A program made the position numbers and the translations under genes. Shown here one piece after another: positions 1-8,303 of a DNA stretch of 32,478 nt (the stretch's first letter is position 1; each line of letters begins with the position of its first letter). This stretch comes from an uncultured Bacteroides sp. (lineage in GTDB: Bacteria; Bacteroidota; Bacteroidia; Bacteroidales; Bacteroidaceae). The notes beneath the pieces are model-generated. The model was not told the DNA's origin and did no database searches. It was given only the letters and a program-made list of their open reading frames with translations. The stretch spans positions 1-32,478 of the forward strand of contig CAMWGU010000030.1 in assembly GCA_947173895.1 (NCBI GenBank). The letters are read 5' to 3'.

Positions 1-2355
1 CTCTCCTTGGTTTTGGCCACCCTAGCCGCATCGGCACAAGTATTTCAACAGCCCTCGGTAACGTCACCGATTGTATCAAAAGAAAAAGCAGAAAAACCCT
101 ATGCCACCGTTTTGCTGAAGGGCACTACCTACGGCTGTGCCACTAATGAGCAGGGCATGTACTACCTGCATGCTCCGGCAGGGAAGTACACGCTGGTGGT
201 GTCTGCCATCGGCTATGACACCGTGGAAAAGCCCGTTACGCTGACCACCGAACGGCAAAAGATGAACATCGTCCTGACTGCCGCACAGGTGCAGCTGGAC
301 GAAGTGGTGGTGATGGCTACCGGCGTAGGCCGGGTGAAGCGTTCGCCCTTCAACACCGTAGCTGTGGATACGCGCGAAATGCAGAACACCACCAAGAGCC
401 TGAGCGATGCCCTGGCAAAGGCACCGGGACTGAAGCTGCGCGAGTCGGGCGGCGTAGGCTCCGACATGTCGCTCATGCTCGACGGATTCAGTGGCAAGCA
501 TGTCAAGGTGTTCATCGACGGTGTGCCGCAGGAAGGAGTAGGGCAGTCGTTCGGGCTGAACAACATCCCCGTCAATTTCGCCAACCGCATCGAGGTCTAT
601 AAAGGCGTGGTGCCCGTAGGCTTCGGAACCGATGCCATCGGCGGCGTCATCAACGTGGTGACCGATAAACGGCGTAAAGGCTGGTTCCTGGATGCTTCCT
701 ATTCTTACGGTTCCTTCAATACCCACAAGTCCTACGTCAACTTCGGCCAGACCTTTGGGAATGGACTGACGTATGAAATAAACGCTTTCCAGAACTACTC
801 GGACAACGACTACCACGTGGACTCTCCGGTGGAGGATTTCGAGACAGGCCGCATCGACCGTGACAAGAAGATGCATGTGAAGCGTTTCAACGATACTTAT
901 CACAACGAAGCCATTGTCGGTAAGATCGGACTGACCAATAAGAGCTGGGCGGATCGCCTGATGCTGGGGCTGACCTATTCGCACATGTACAAGGAGGTGC
1001 AGACCGGTGTGCGCCAGGAAATCGTCTACGGAGAGAAACACCGCCGCGGACACTCGCTGATGCCTTCGCTGGAATATGCCAAGCGAAACCTCCTGACCAA
1101 GGGACTGGATGTATCCCTCACCGCCAACTACAACGACGACGTGACCACAAACGTCGATACCGCCTCCTATAAGTACAACTGGCTCGGAGAGCGTGCCTTG
1201 CTCAACTCCCCCGGCGAACAGAGCTACCAGCACCTGCGTGCCACGAACCACAACTGGAACGGCACGCTGACCGTGAACTACCGCCTAGGAAAGGCCCACC
1301 TCTTCACCTTCAATCACGTGCTGACCGACTTCCGACGCTCCAATACCTCGCTGCTGACCCGTGAAGCCGTGACCGATCCCATCGACAAGCAGACCCGGAA
1401 GAACATCTCTGGCCTCTCTTACCGCCTGATGCCTACGGAGCACTGGAACTTTTCTCTCTTCGGAAAGTATTACGACCAGTATGTGTCCGGCCCTGTGGCC
1501 ACCACCGAAGCGATGGAAGACTACGAACGCGCCTCGCGCAGCATCTCTTTCTGGGGCTACGGTGCTGCCGGAACCTACTTCATCCTGCCCGGCCTGCAAG
1601 CCAAGCTCTCGTACGAGAAAGCCTGCCGGCTGCCCACTATCGAAGAGATGTTCGGCGATGAAGACCTTGAGATGGGCGACATCGGTATCAAGCCCGAGCG
1701 TAGCGACAACCTGAACTTCAACCTGAGCTATGCGCAGACCTTCGGCAAGCACTCGGTTTATGTGGAAGGTGGCCTGGTCTACCGCAATACAAAGGACTAC
1801 ATCCAGCGCAATATCGCCTCGATGAGCGGCGGCAAGTATGCGGCAACCTACATCAACTACGGCAGTGTGCTGACCAAAGGCTACAACCTTTCAGCCCGTT
1901 ACAATTTTGCCCGTTGGATAGGCATCGGCGGCAACTTCACGAAGATGAACGTATGCGACAACATGAAGATCTCGCAGGGCAGCACGTCGCCCAACGTCAA
2001 CTATAAGGAGCGGATATCCAACCTGCCCTATCTGTTTGCCGATTCGGACATCAACTTCTATTGGCACGACTTGGGCCGCAAAGGCAATGTGCTGACCGTG
2101 ACCTACGACAATCAGTACCTGCACAGCTTTACCTACTACTCCGCCAACATCGGAGCCAATAAGGGAGACTATGTAGTGCCCGACCAATTTGCACACAATC
2201 TCACCCTCTCTTACAGTTTCTGTAAGGGACGCTATAACCTCTCCTTTGAGTGCCGTAACTTCACCGACGAGAAACTGTATGACAACTTCTCCCTCCAGAA
2301 GGCAGGACGGGCCTTTTACGGAAAGGTGAGGGTGCATCTGGGAAAAGGGCTTTAA
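1..2355 (+). CDS. xusA: TonB-dependent outer-membrane receptor, XusA-like (5' partial)
   Basis: Outer-membrane receptor that would import an iron-siderophore or similar ligand using TonB energy. The reading frame is open to the first base, and the first visible residues (LSLVLATLAASAQ) look like the end of a signal peptide with a cleavage site after ASAQ, so the true start lies upstream; the TTG at 7 is not a convincing start. After the signal comes a carboxypeptidase-regulatory-like domain (about residues 30-100, YATVLLKGTTYGCATNEQG), then a plug (about 105-220, with VFIDGVPQEG and GGVINVV), then a beta-barrel ending in a terminal strand (GKVRVHLGKGL). It is followed by a DUF4374 lipoprotein and a PepSY membrane protein, the order of the Bacteroides thetaiotaomicron xenosiderophore system XusABC. 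The receptor family is certain. The siderophore role is inferred from gene order; heme or another chelate is possible. Confidence 0.85.
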   Translation, partial: LSLVLATLAASAQVFQQPSVTSPIVSKEKAEKPYATVLLKGTTYGCATNEQGMYYLHAPAGKYTLVVSAIGYDTVEKPVTLTTERQKMNIVLTAAQVQLDEVVVMATGVGRVKRSPFNTVAVDTREMQNTTKSLSDALAKAPGLKLRESGGVGSDMSLMLDGFSGKHVKVFIDGVPQEGVGQSFGLNNIPVNFANRIEVYKGVVPVGFGTDAIGGVINVVTDKRRKGWFLDASYSYGSFNTHKSYVNFGQTFGNGLTYEINAFQNYSDNDYHVDSPVEDFETGRIDRDKKMHVKRFNDTYHNEAIVGKIGLTNKSWADRLMLGLTYSHMYKEVQTGVRQEIVYGEKHRRGHSLMPSLEYAKRNLLTKGLDVSLTANYNDDVTTNVDTASYKYNWLGERALLNSPGEQSYQHLRATNHNWNGTLTVNYRLGKAHLFTFNHVLTDFRRSNTSLLTREAVTDPIDKQTRKNISGLSYRLMPTEHWNFSLFGKYYDQYVSGPVATTEAMEDYERASRSISFWGYGAAGTYFILPGLQAKLSYEKACRLPTIEEMFGDEDLEMGDIGIKPERSDNLNFNLSYAQTFGKHSVYVEGGLVYRNTKDYIQRNIASMSGGKYAATYINYGSVLTKGYNLSARYNFARWIGIGGNFTKMNVCDNMKISQGSTSPNVNYKERISNLPYLFADSDINFYWHDLGRKGNVLTVTYDNQYLHSFTYYSANIGANKGDYVVPDQFAHNLTLSYSFCKGRYNLSFECRNFTDEKLYDNFSLQKAGRAFYGKVRVHLGKGL

Positions 2356-2462
2356 TTAATGACGGATTCCGGCCTGATGGTGAAATTAAATTCATCTTTA
2401 AGGCACCGTGTCCGTATTTCTTAACCCTTTTGGCCTTATGAATAAGCCGTTTCCGGCGGCTT

Positions 2463-2562
2463 GTTTCTACTGCCGCCCATGGGCGGTCGTACAGCCGTCC
2501 GCGGCAGGTTGTACAGCCGTCCATGGCAGGTTGTAAAACCGTCCGTGGGCGGCAGTAGAAAC
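2463..2562. repeat. 100-nt inverted repeat / long hairpin between xusA- and xusB-like genes
   Basis: GTTTCTACTGCCGCCCA at 2463-2479 is exactly complementary to TGGGCGGCAGTAGAAAC at 2546-2562 (17 bp). Pairing continues inward with G-U wobbles and small mismatches through about 2496/2529, so the + strand RNA could fold into one long GC-rich hairpin. It lies 107 bp after the receptor stop and 122 bp before the lipoprotein start. There is no T-run after it, so it does not look like a classic terminator. It could stabilise RNA ends, tune expression of the downstream genes, or be a mobile intergenic repeat. Confidence 0.75.
2467..2554. repeat. Tandem array, four 22-bp units
   Basis: Units fall at 2467-2488, 2489-2510, 2511-2532 and 2533-2554. 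The middle two differ at only two positions (GTACAGCCGTCC then GCGGCAGG or ATGGCAGG). The outer two are diverged, and their edges supply the arms of the enclosing inverted repeat. There are no spacers, so this is not a CRISPR array. Confidence 0.75.
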
Positions 2563-2566
2563 ATAC

Positions 2567-2630
2567 CGTCTGAAAACGCTTGCTCTATCGGATGGAAAGG
2601 CTTGCTTTTCGGGTGGAAAGGGTTTATGTT
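2567..2630. repeat. Second short tandem array, 21-22-bp units
   Basis: Three imperfect units at 2567-2588, 2589-2609 and 2610-2630 share a CGGxTGGAAAGG core followed by CTTGCT or GTTTAT. The first unit is the most diverged and one base longer. The array starts five bases after the GC-rich hairpin and ends 54 bp before the DUF4374 start codon. It may be degenerate repeat DNA or a set of protein sites; the sequence does not decide. Confidence 0.5.
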
Positions 2631-2684
2631 GCAACTGAAATAAAAACAATAAGAATAATAAGACTAATAAAAAAACAACTGATT

Positions 2685-4094
2685 ATGAAGAAGAACTATC
2701 TAAGCAAGATTTCGTTCGTCGCCTTGATGGCGGCGGCTCTTACGGCTTGTTCCGATGACAACGACACTCCCCAAGTGCCGGTAAGTGAAAATAGCAGTGG
2801 CTTTGTACTGGCCACTTCCGTCAAGGACGGCGAGCAGACAGCCAACGTGCTGCTCACCTCGCAGAGCCTGGAAGAGGGTAGTGTATCTGTCCGAAACAAT
2901 GGATTAGTCAACGATGGAGCTACAGAGTGGGTATTCTACAAAGACCGCTATCTCTACGCCCTGACCTACAATCAAGGAAATGCCGGAACAACCCGCTCTT
3001 ATGTTATGGGTGAGGATGGACAGGTACATCCCCGTTCTGCCGAATACAAGGTAAGCCGTTTCACCTCGTTCGGTCAGTATGGCAAGTATATCCTTTCAGC
3101 CTCTACTGGCGACGGCCTTGCCGAATATGCGGATGCTAACGGAAACCTGCCTCAAATGTTGCTGCTGACCTACCTTGATGTAGAGGCTGAGACTGCCAAG
3201 GCAAGCGACTCGCGCGGCAACAAGGATGCCCTTATGGCAGAAAACTTCCTGGGTAACGGTGAGTATGTGCTACTCTCCGGTTTCGAAGAGGCAAACGGCA
3301 AGCTGTATAGCGGTATAGTCGGGGTGGGGCTCAGTCCCTACGGTTCTGCCATCGACGGAGGCAAGTATATCCGCGAAGGCTATGAAGACTTGGTGAAGAC
3401 CGAAAGCGGCGGCACAGGCGGCGGCTCTTATAAGAAAGGCGAACTCTCAGGAACGCAATACCCTGACGAATGCTGGGTAGCTATCTTCGACAATGAGACT
3501 TTGGGTGGCAGAAAGCTCATCAAGACCGACAAGATCAGTTATCCGTGCGGACGCTTCCGCTCTCAATATTACCAGTGTGTATGGGCAGCCGACAACGGCG
3601 ACGTCTATGTATTCTCGCCCAGTTATGCCAAGACCTTGACCGACAAACGTCAGCAGACCAAACTGAATGCAGGCGTTGTGCGCATCAAAGCCGGTGCCAC
3701 GGAATTTGACCCCAACTATTACTACGACCTCGAAGCACAGAGCGGCGGCGTATCGTTCCTCCGTTGCTGGCATGCCGGCGGCAACTACTTCCTGCTGCGT
3801 ATGTACGACCGTTCCTTCACACAGTCGGGCACACCCGTTGCCAACCGTCTTGCTGTTTTCAACGGTGACAATGGCAAGCTGACTTTCGTCAGCGGACTGC
3901 CTGAGGCAGACCAGATTTCCGACTTCGGCAAGATGCCCTACGTGGCAGACGGTCATATCTACATGCCTGTTGCCACTTCCGACGGCTATCCGGCTATCTA
4001 TAAAATCAATCCGGCCACGGCTACAGCCACGAAGGGGCTGACGATGGAAGTCGATGCCTCTACGGCAGTAGGTCGGTTGAGCATGTTGAACTGA
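2685..4094 (+). CDS. xusB: DUF4374 surface lipoprotein, XusB-like siderophore-binding protein
   Basis: A 469-residue lipoprotein of the DUF4374 family. The ATG at 2685 is chosen over upstream in-frame codons because it begins a lipoprotein signal: MKKNYLSKIS, a hydrophobic stretch, then the lipobox LTAC. The residues after the Cys (SDDND) match the acidic export signal that sends Bacteroidota lipoproteins to the cell surface. The rest has beta-rich, repeated-blade character (segments such as GQYGKYILSAS and NGDVYVFSPSY), consistent with a propeller-like fold. In B. thetaiotaomicron the DUF4374 protein XusB binds enterobactin and hands it to XusA. The same partners flank this gene (receptor upstream, PepSY protein 19 bp downstream). 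Family assignment is firm; the ligand is inferred. The 329-bp gap upstream, filled with repeats, is unusually long for an operon. Confidence 0.88.
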   Translation: MKKNYLSKISFVALMAAALTACSDDNDTPQVPVSENSSGFVLATSVKDGEQTANVLLTSQSLEEGSVSVRNNGLVNDGATEWVFYKDRYLYALTYNQGNAGTTRSYVMGEDGQVHPRSAEYKVSRFTSFGQYGKYILSASTGDGLAEYADANGNLPQMLLLTYLDVEAETAKASDSRGNKDALMAENFLGNGEYVLLSGFEEANGKLYSGIVGVGLSPYGSAIDGGKYIREGYEDLVKTESGGTGGGSYKKGELSGTQYPDECWVAIFDNETLGGRKLIKTDKISYPCGRFRSQYYQCVWAADNGDVYVFSPSYAKTLTDKRQQTKLNAGVVRIKAGATEFDPNYYYDLEAQSGGVSFLRCWHAGGNYFLLRMYDRSFTQSGTPVANRLAVFNGDNGKLTFVSGLPEADQISDFGKMPYVADGHIYMPVATSDGYPAIYKINPATATATKGLTMEVDASTAVGRLSMLN

Positions 4095-4113
4095 TTAAAC
4101 GCCTGATACGACA

Positions 4114-5469
4114 ATGAAGAAACTATTCCGCAAGATACACCTTTGGCTTTCTGTGCCTTTCGGTCTTTTTATTACCTTGATATGCTTCTCGGGCACTATG
4201 CTGGTGTTCGAGAAGGAGATTACGGAGATGTGCCGTCGCGACCTCTACTTCGTGGAAGAGGTCAAGGAGCAACCCCTGCCGCTGGACGAACTGATGCGTA
4301 CCGTGGCTGCTACCTTGCCCGACAGTGTCACCATTACCGGCGTTACCATCTCTCCGGATACGGAGCGTGCCTACCAGGTAAGCCTTTCCAAGCCTCGCCG
4401 TGCCTCCATCTACGTAGACCAGTACACAGGCCGGGTGAAAGGCCGCAGCGAGCGCCTGCCGTTCTACGACACCATGTTCCACCTGCACCGTTGGATGCTG
4501 GGAAGTTCTCAGGGCTTCGGCAAGCTGCTGGTAGGCACCAGTACGCTGTTGCTGGTCATCATCCTGGTCACCGGCCTTCTGATGTGGCTCACCAACAAGC
4601 ATAAGCCTCTGGCCAAAAGCCTGACCATCTCCTTCACCAAAGGATGGCCCCGATTCTGGCACGACCTGCACGTGGCAGGCGGCATTTATGCTACCATCTT
4701 CCTGTTGCTCTTGGCGCTGACGGGGCTTACGTGGTCCTTCTCCTGGTACCGCACCGGTTTCTACTCCCTCTTCGGCGTAGAGGCCACTGCCCGGCAGGGG
4801 AGCGGCGGCCGTGCCGAAGGCTCTTCGGCCGAACGCCCGAAGGCTTCGGAGACACCTGCCCATGCCCATGAATCGGGCGATGCCGGGCAGCCTCAAGCTG
4901 CTGCAGAGGAAGGAGAAAGAGGCAGCCACCGTCGTGGCGGCGCTTCCCGTGAAGAGGGGGTGCGCGGAGTTGCTTCGCGCGGCGATGCTGCCCGTGAAGG
5001 TTTCCGTCACGGACGGCCGGAGGCGGCGAAAGACTCCGCTGCTGTGCAGCCCGACTCGGCCATGCACCACCGGCGTTCCGGACGCTCTCCCCGTGCTCCG
5101 TTCGCTCATTGGCAGGAGGTCTACGAGCATCTGGCAATGGAGCATCCCGGCTATCGGCAGATTACGCTTGCCGAGGGTTCGGCAAGCGTCGTTCCTGCCG
5201 GACGCAACAGCCTGCGCTCGGGCGACCGTTTCGACTTTGATGTGCGCAGCGGCAAGATTACGGGCAGCAAGCCCTATGCCGGGCAAGACAAGGCGACCAA
5301 GATGCGCAGCACCGTCTACACCATGCACGTGGGCAGCTGGGGAGGCATCTTTACCCGTATCCTGACTTTCCTGTCCGCTTTACTGGGAGCCACGCTTCCG
5401 CTGACAGGTTATTATTTGTGGTTGAAGAAACTGAAAAACAAGTCCGCACGCAAGAGCGGGAAAAAATAA
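4114..5469 (+). CDS. xusC: PepSY-associated inner-membrane protein, XusC-like, with a charged insertion
   Basis: A 451-residue membrane protein of the PepSY_TM (iron-regulated membrane protein) family, expected to reduce or release siderophore iron at the inner membrane. There are four hydrophobic segments: about residues 9-31, 138-160, 189-212 and near the C terminus (ILTFLSALLGATLPLTGYYLWL). Family motifs include FHLHRWMLG after the first periplasmic domain, WHDLHVAGG before the third helix, and MHVGSWGG near the end. The start follows the lipoprotein stop by 19 bp, so the genes are probably co-transcribed. About residues 224-327 form a low-complexity stretch rich in Arg, Glu, His, Gly and Ala (for example EEGERGSHRRGGASREEG). 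It interrupts the periplasmic domain and is encoded by very GC-rich DNA. I know of no function for it. The family call is strong; the XusC role rests on gene order. Confidence 0.85.
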   Translation: MKKLFRKIHLWLSVPFGLFITLICFSGTMLVFEKEITEMCRRDLYFVEEVKEQPLPLDELMRTVAATLPDSVTITGVTISPDTERAYQVSLSKPRRASIYVDQYTGRVKGRSERLPFYDTMFHLHRWMLGSSQGFGKLLVGTSTLLLVIILVTGLLMWLTNKHKPLAKSLTISFTKGWPRFWHDLHVAGGIYATIFLLLLALTGLTWSFSWYRTGFYSLFGVEATARQGSGGRAEGSSAERPKASETPAHAHESGDAGQPQAAAEEGERGSHRRGGASREEGVRGVASRGDAAREGFRHGRPEAAKDSAAVQPDSAMHHRRSGRSPRAPFAHWQEVYEHLAMEHPGYRQITLAEGSASVVPAGRNSLRSGDRFDFDVRSGKITGSKPYAGQDKATKMRSTVYTMHVGSWGGIFTRILTFLSALLGATLPLTGYYLWLKKLKNKSARKSGKK

Positions 5470-5545
5470 GTAGAAGGTGGTGTCTCTATATTCAGCTTTA
5501 GAGACATGGAGCTTTTAAGTTGAAAGCAGACACCTTTACCAAGAT

Positions 5546-5593
5546 AAAGAGTCGTATCAAGTTCTGTATTGTTGAGCTATGATACGACTCTTT
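5546..5593. terminator. Bidirectional hairpin terminator between convergent operons
   Basis: AAAGAGTCGTATCA at 5546-5559 pairs perfectly with TGATACGACTCTTT at 5580-5593 (14 bp, 20-nt loop). A-tracts and T-tracts flank the stem, so it can act on both strands. It sits between the PepSY gene (stop at 5469) and the end of the MFS gene (5618). A weaker stem (GTCTCTA/TAGAGAC) lies just upstream, near 5481-5505. Confidence 0.85.
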
Positions 5594-5617
5594 TATATGT
5601 TGGTCTGTTACTGCCTG

Positions 5618-7267
5618 TCACTTTCCGGCGGTGTCTATTGGATGAGAGACTTTTGTGAGTGCGGCCGGTGTTTTTCTTTCTTTGGTTCGCACCATGTGTC
5701 TGATGCCTCGCCGGATGGTGCTCCATTTGGGAAATATCGCAAACGGACGTACATTCCCATAGCTTACTAGTATCGCCAGCAACGATACCAATGCCACCAT
5801 GAGCAGCCAACCGTAAATCTCCTTCATCGATACCACCAGCGCCTGTATCTGCACCATGCCATAATATTGTCCGAGGGCCGCATACGTTATATCGGGGTTG
5901 AAATCCACAATGTTCGAGCCGAGCAACGATGCGTTCCGGGCCATCGTATGCCTCAGAAACTCGCCGATAAGTGCCGGACCCAGTGTCGCTCCCATGACTG
6001 CTCCCGTGAATCCGTTGATGGTAAGCACCTGCGGAAACACTTGGAACGGAAGTCCGCTCTGTACAATCGAGGTCAGGAACACGATGGAGATAATCACGGA
6101 CGCAGCACCACGGAGAAACAGCGGTATGAAGAGCATCTCCTTCTCGACCCCATAGTCGATGAAGAAATAGAAGCAGGCCAGATAGCCGGCGGCCAGGGCA
6201 AAGGCTATCGCCGTCATCGTCTTGTAGCGCCATTTTCGCAGGGCAAATGTAAAGTAGGTGAATGCGCATCCGGCGATAATCCCTACAAAAGCATACCAGT
6301 TCAGGTCGATGAGGTTGGTCTCATCGAATCCGAGGATACTGGCAGCATAGCTGTGCTCAAATACGTGCTCTGTGGCTATCAGCGTAAAGAAGACGAGGTA
6401 GATGCCCGTGGCCCGTATTACGTTGCGGTTCTTCATCGCCCTGAACGAGATGTAGGGATGATGAAGGAAAGTAGCGCGCCACAGGTTGATGCCAAGGCAG
6501 GCAAGCCCGATAAGCGTTGCTCCCCGTATCTCCGCAGCTTCCCACCAATCGTAGTAGTTGCCGTACACGCAGATGAAGGTGAAACTGAGCATGAAGCCGG
6601 CCCACAGAGCCGCACCTATCCAGTCGATGCCGAGCAGGGGGATGAACATCGGCCCACGCACGGGCTTCACCAGTAGCATCACCAACAGAATCATCAGGGC
6701 AAGCAGTCCGGTCATTATCCAGTGCATGTATTCCCACTGCGCGAAGAAGGCGGTATAGATGGTGGCAATGCCGCTCAACTGTATTACGCTGTCCACGATG
6801 ATATAGACGTAGCAGAAGAATATCGCCATGTCGCGCACCGGAGTCAGCCACAACTGTATGGTGGAATTGCAGGTAAGTGTGGCCTGCATCCTGAACCATC
6901 CGGCCACGAAACAGGTGCCGACAAGCAACGGCACGCTGGTGGTGTGGGCACAGATGATGTTGGCTGCCATCAGGACTATGCCTGCGGCAATCAGCTGGCT
7001 TCGGTTGGAGAAACGGAACTTGATGCGGAACATGACGGCAAAGTTGATAGCCAAGCCTATCAGCGAGGCATACCCTGCCATCAGAATGTCTTCCTGCATC
7101 AGTGCCGTAGTACCCACCATATCCGATGCGGCAGCCAGATACACGCCACCCGAGAACTGGATAATCAGCACAAAGAAGATAAACAGATACGGTTTCAGCC
7201 GTCGTGGAATGAAGTCGGGGACGTCCGGTATATCAAACGGCCCCTGTGGAGCATGCCAATCTGCCAT
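5618..7267 (-). CDS. MFS efflux transporter, DHA2/EmrB-like, 14 predicted TM helices
   Basis: A 549-residue inner-membrane drug or metabolite exporter of the major facilitator superfamily, with the length and roughly 14 hydrophobic segments typical of the EmrB/QacA (DHA2) group. Helices are visible from residue 26 (PYLFIFFVLIIQFSGGVYLAA) to near the C terminus (WLLMVALVSLLAILVSYG), followed by a basic cytoplasmic tail. It is the last gene of a three-gene unit. Its ATG lies one base after the stop of the HlyD-family adaptor, so the two are surely co-translated or co-transcribed. With the adaptor and the TolC-like channel it forms an EmrAB-TolC-type pump spanning both membranes. The substrate cannot be read from sequence. 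No regulator gene is adjacent. Confidence 0.9.
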   Translation of the reverse strand: MADWHAPQGPFDIPDVPDFIPRRLKPYLFIFFVLIIQFSGGVYLAAASDMVGTTALMQEDILMAGYASLIGLAINFAVMFRIKFRFSNRSQLIAAGIVLMAANIICAHTTSVPLLVGTCFVAGWFRMQATLTCNSTIQLWLTPVRDMAIFFCYVYIIVDSVIQLSGIATIYTAFFAQWEYMHWIMTGLLALMILLVMLLVKPVRGPMFIPLLGIDWIGAALWAGFMLSFTFICVYGNYYDWWEAAEIRGATLIGLACLGINLWRATFLHHPYISFRAMKNRNVIRATGIYLVFFTLIATEHVFEHSYAASILGFDETNLIDLNWYAFVGIIAGCAFTYFTFALRKWRYKTMTAIAFALAAGYLACFYFFIDYGVEKEMLFIPLFLRGAASVIISIVFLTSIVQSGLPFQVFPQVLTINGFTGAVMGATLGPALIGEFLRHTMARNASLLGSNIVDFNPDITYAALGQYYGMVQIQALVVSMKEIYGWLLMVALVSLLAILVSYGNVRPFAIFPKWSTIRRGIRHMVRTKERKTPAALTKVSHPIDTAGK

Positions 7268-7268
7268 A

Positions 7269-8303
7269 TCAATACTTCACGCTACATTCTACATTCATGC
7301 CGGCACCGAGCCGTTCCATATCTTCCGGCCTGTTGTTCTCCGTAAATTCTATCCTGACGGGGATGCGCTGGCGCACTTTCACGAAGTTTCCGGCAGAGTT
7401 GTCCTGCGGCATCAGCGAGAGCGAAGCGCCGGTGGCTGTGGACAGGGAGCGTACCTTGCCTTGGAAAACGATGCCTGGAATGGCATCCACCTTTATCTCG
7501 ACTTTGCTTCCCGGAGCGATGTGGTGCAGCTGGGTCTCCTTATAGTTGGCAGCCACCCATACATCACCCGATTCCACAACATCGAGCAGGGTCTGCCCCG
7601 GCTGTACAAGCTGTCCTTCCTGTATCTCCTTGCGCGAAGTATATCCGTCGCACGGAGCCAGAATCACGGTATAGCTGAGGTTCAGTTCCGCTGTTTCCAG
7701 CAGGGCCTTGGCCAGTTCGATGCCGGCTTCCGACTGGGAGATGCGCTGGCGGTTGATGTCGACCACCGACGACGTGGCCGAACGCTGACGGGCCAGCATC
7801 TCGTAACGGGCTTTCTTGGCAGCATAGTCCGTCTTGGCGCCGTCGTACTGCTGACGGGTGACGGCATCCTGGCCCAACAGTTTCTCGTATCGTGCCAGGT
7901 CGGTCGCCGCGTGGTCCATCAGCACTTTGGCCTCGGCTATGGATGCCTCGCTGACAGCCACATTGGCCGAAGCCGATGCGACCGAACGGTCGGCAACGCT
8001 GCGTCCGGCAAGGGCGTTCCTGTAGTCGGCATTCGCACGGGCCACATTCAGTCGCATGTCGGCATCGTCGATGATGACCAGTGTGTCTCCTTTCTTGACC
8101 TTCTCATACTCTCCGAAGCGGATTTCTTTGATGTAGCCCTGCACACGGCTGTTGACGGGGACTATCTGTCGGCGCACCTGTGCATTGTCGGTGAATTCGA
8201 CGCGACCCAGGTGGATGAACTTGCTGCCAACCCACAGGGCTGCTGCGGCTATTACTATCAGGGTGATGCTATAAGAAAGTGTCTTTTTGCTACTGTGTTT
8301 CAT
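7269..8303 (-). CDS. HlyD/EmrA-family periplasmic adaptor
   Basis: A 344-residue membrane-fusion protein joining the inner-membrane MFS pump to the outer-membrane channel. One N-terminal anchor helix is visible (about residues 9-29, LSYSITLIVIAAAALWVGSKF). A first half-lipoyl segment follows (about 48-78, with VNSRVQGYIKEIRFGEYEKVKKGD), then a long helical hairpin (about 80-205), the second half-lipoyl segment (about 213-245, DGYTSRKEIQEGQLV) and a beta-barrel domain ending in RIPVRIEF. The ATG at 8303 overlaps the stop of the TolC-like gene by four bases (ATGA), and its own stop is one base from the MFS start. That packing supports a single transcript and balanced synthesis of the complex. 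Family is certain; substrate unknown. Confidence 0.92.
   Translation of the reverse strand: MKHSSKKTLSYSITLIVIAAAALWVGSKFIHLGRVEFTDNAQVRRQIVPVNSRVQGYIKEIRFGEYEKVKKGDTLVIIDDADMRLNVARANADYRNALAGRSVADRSVASASANVAVSEASIAEAKVLMDHAATDLARYEKLLGQDAVTRQQYDGAKTDYAAKKARYEMLARQRSATSSVVDINRQRISQSEAGIELAKALLETAELNLSYTVILAPCDGYTSRKEIQEGQLVQPGQTLLDVVESGDVWVAANYKETQLHHIAPGSKVEIKVDAIPGIVFQGKVRSLSTATGASLSLMPQDNSAGNFVKVRQRIPVRIEFTENNRPEDMERLGAGMNVECSVKY

Noticed and set aside
76-1251. 391-codon frame on the - strand
   Set aside because: It lies fully inside the TonB receptor gene. GC-rich codons on the + strand leave few antisense stops, and the product has no domain, signal or promoter.
4123-5328. 401-codon - strand frame opposite the PepSY gene
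   Set aside because: Shadow of a GC-rich gene. The + strand frame has TM helices and family motifs; this one has low-complexity, Arg-rich sequence only.
5481-5505. Separate terminator just after the PepSY gene
   Set aside because: The stem is only 7 bp (GTCTCTA/TAGAGAC) with no T-run. The 14-bp stem at 5546-5593 is the better terminator.
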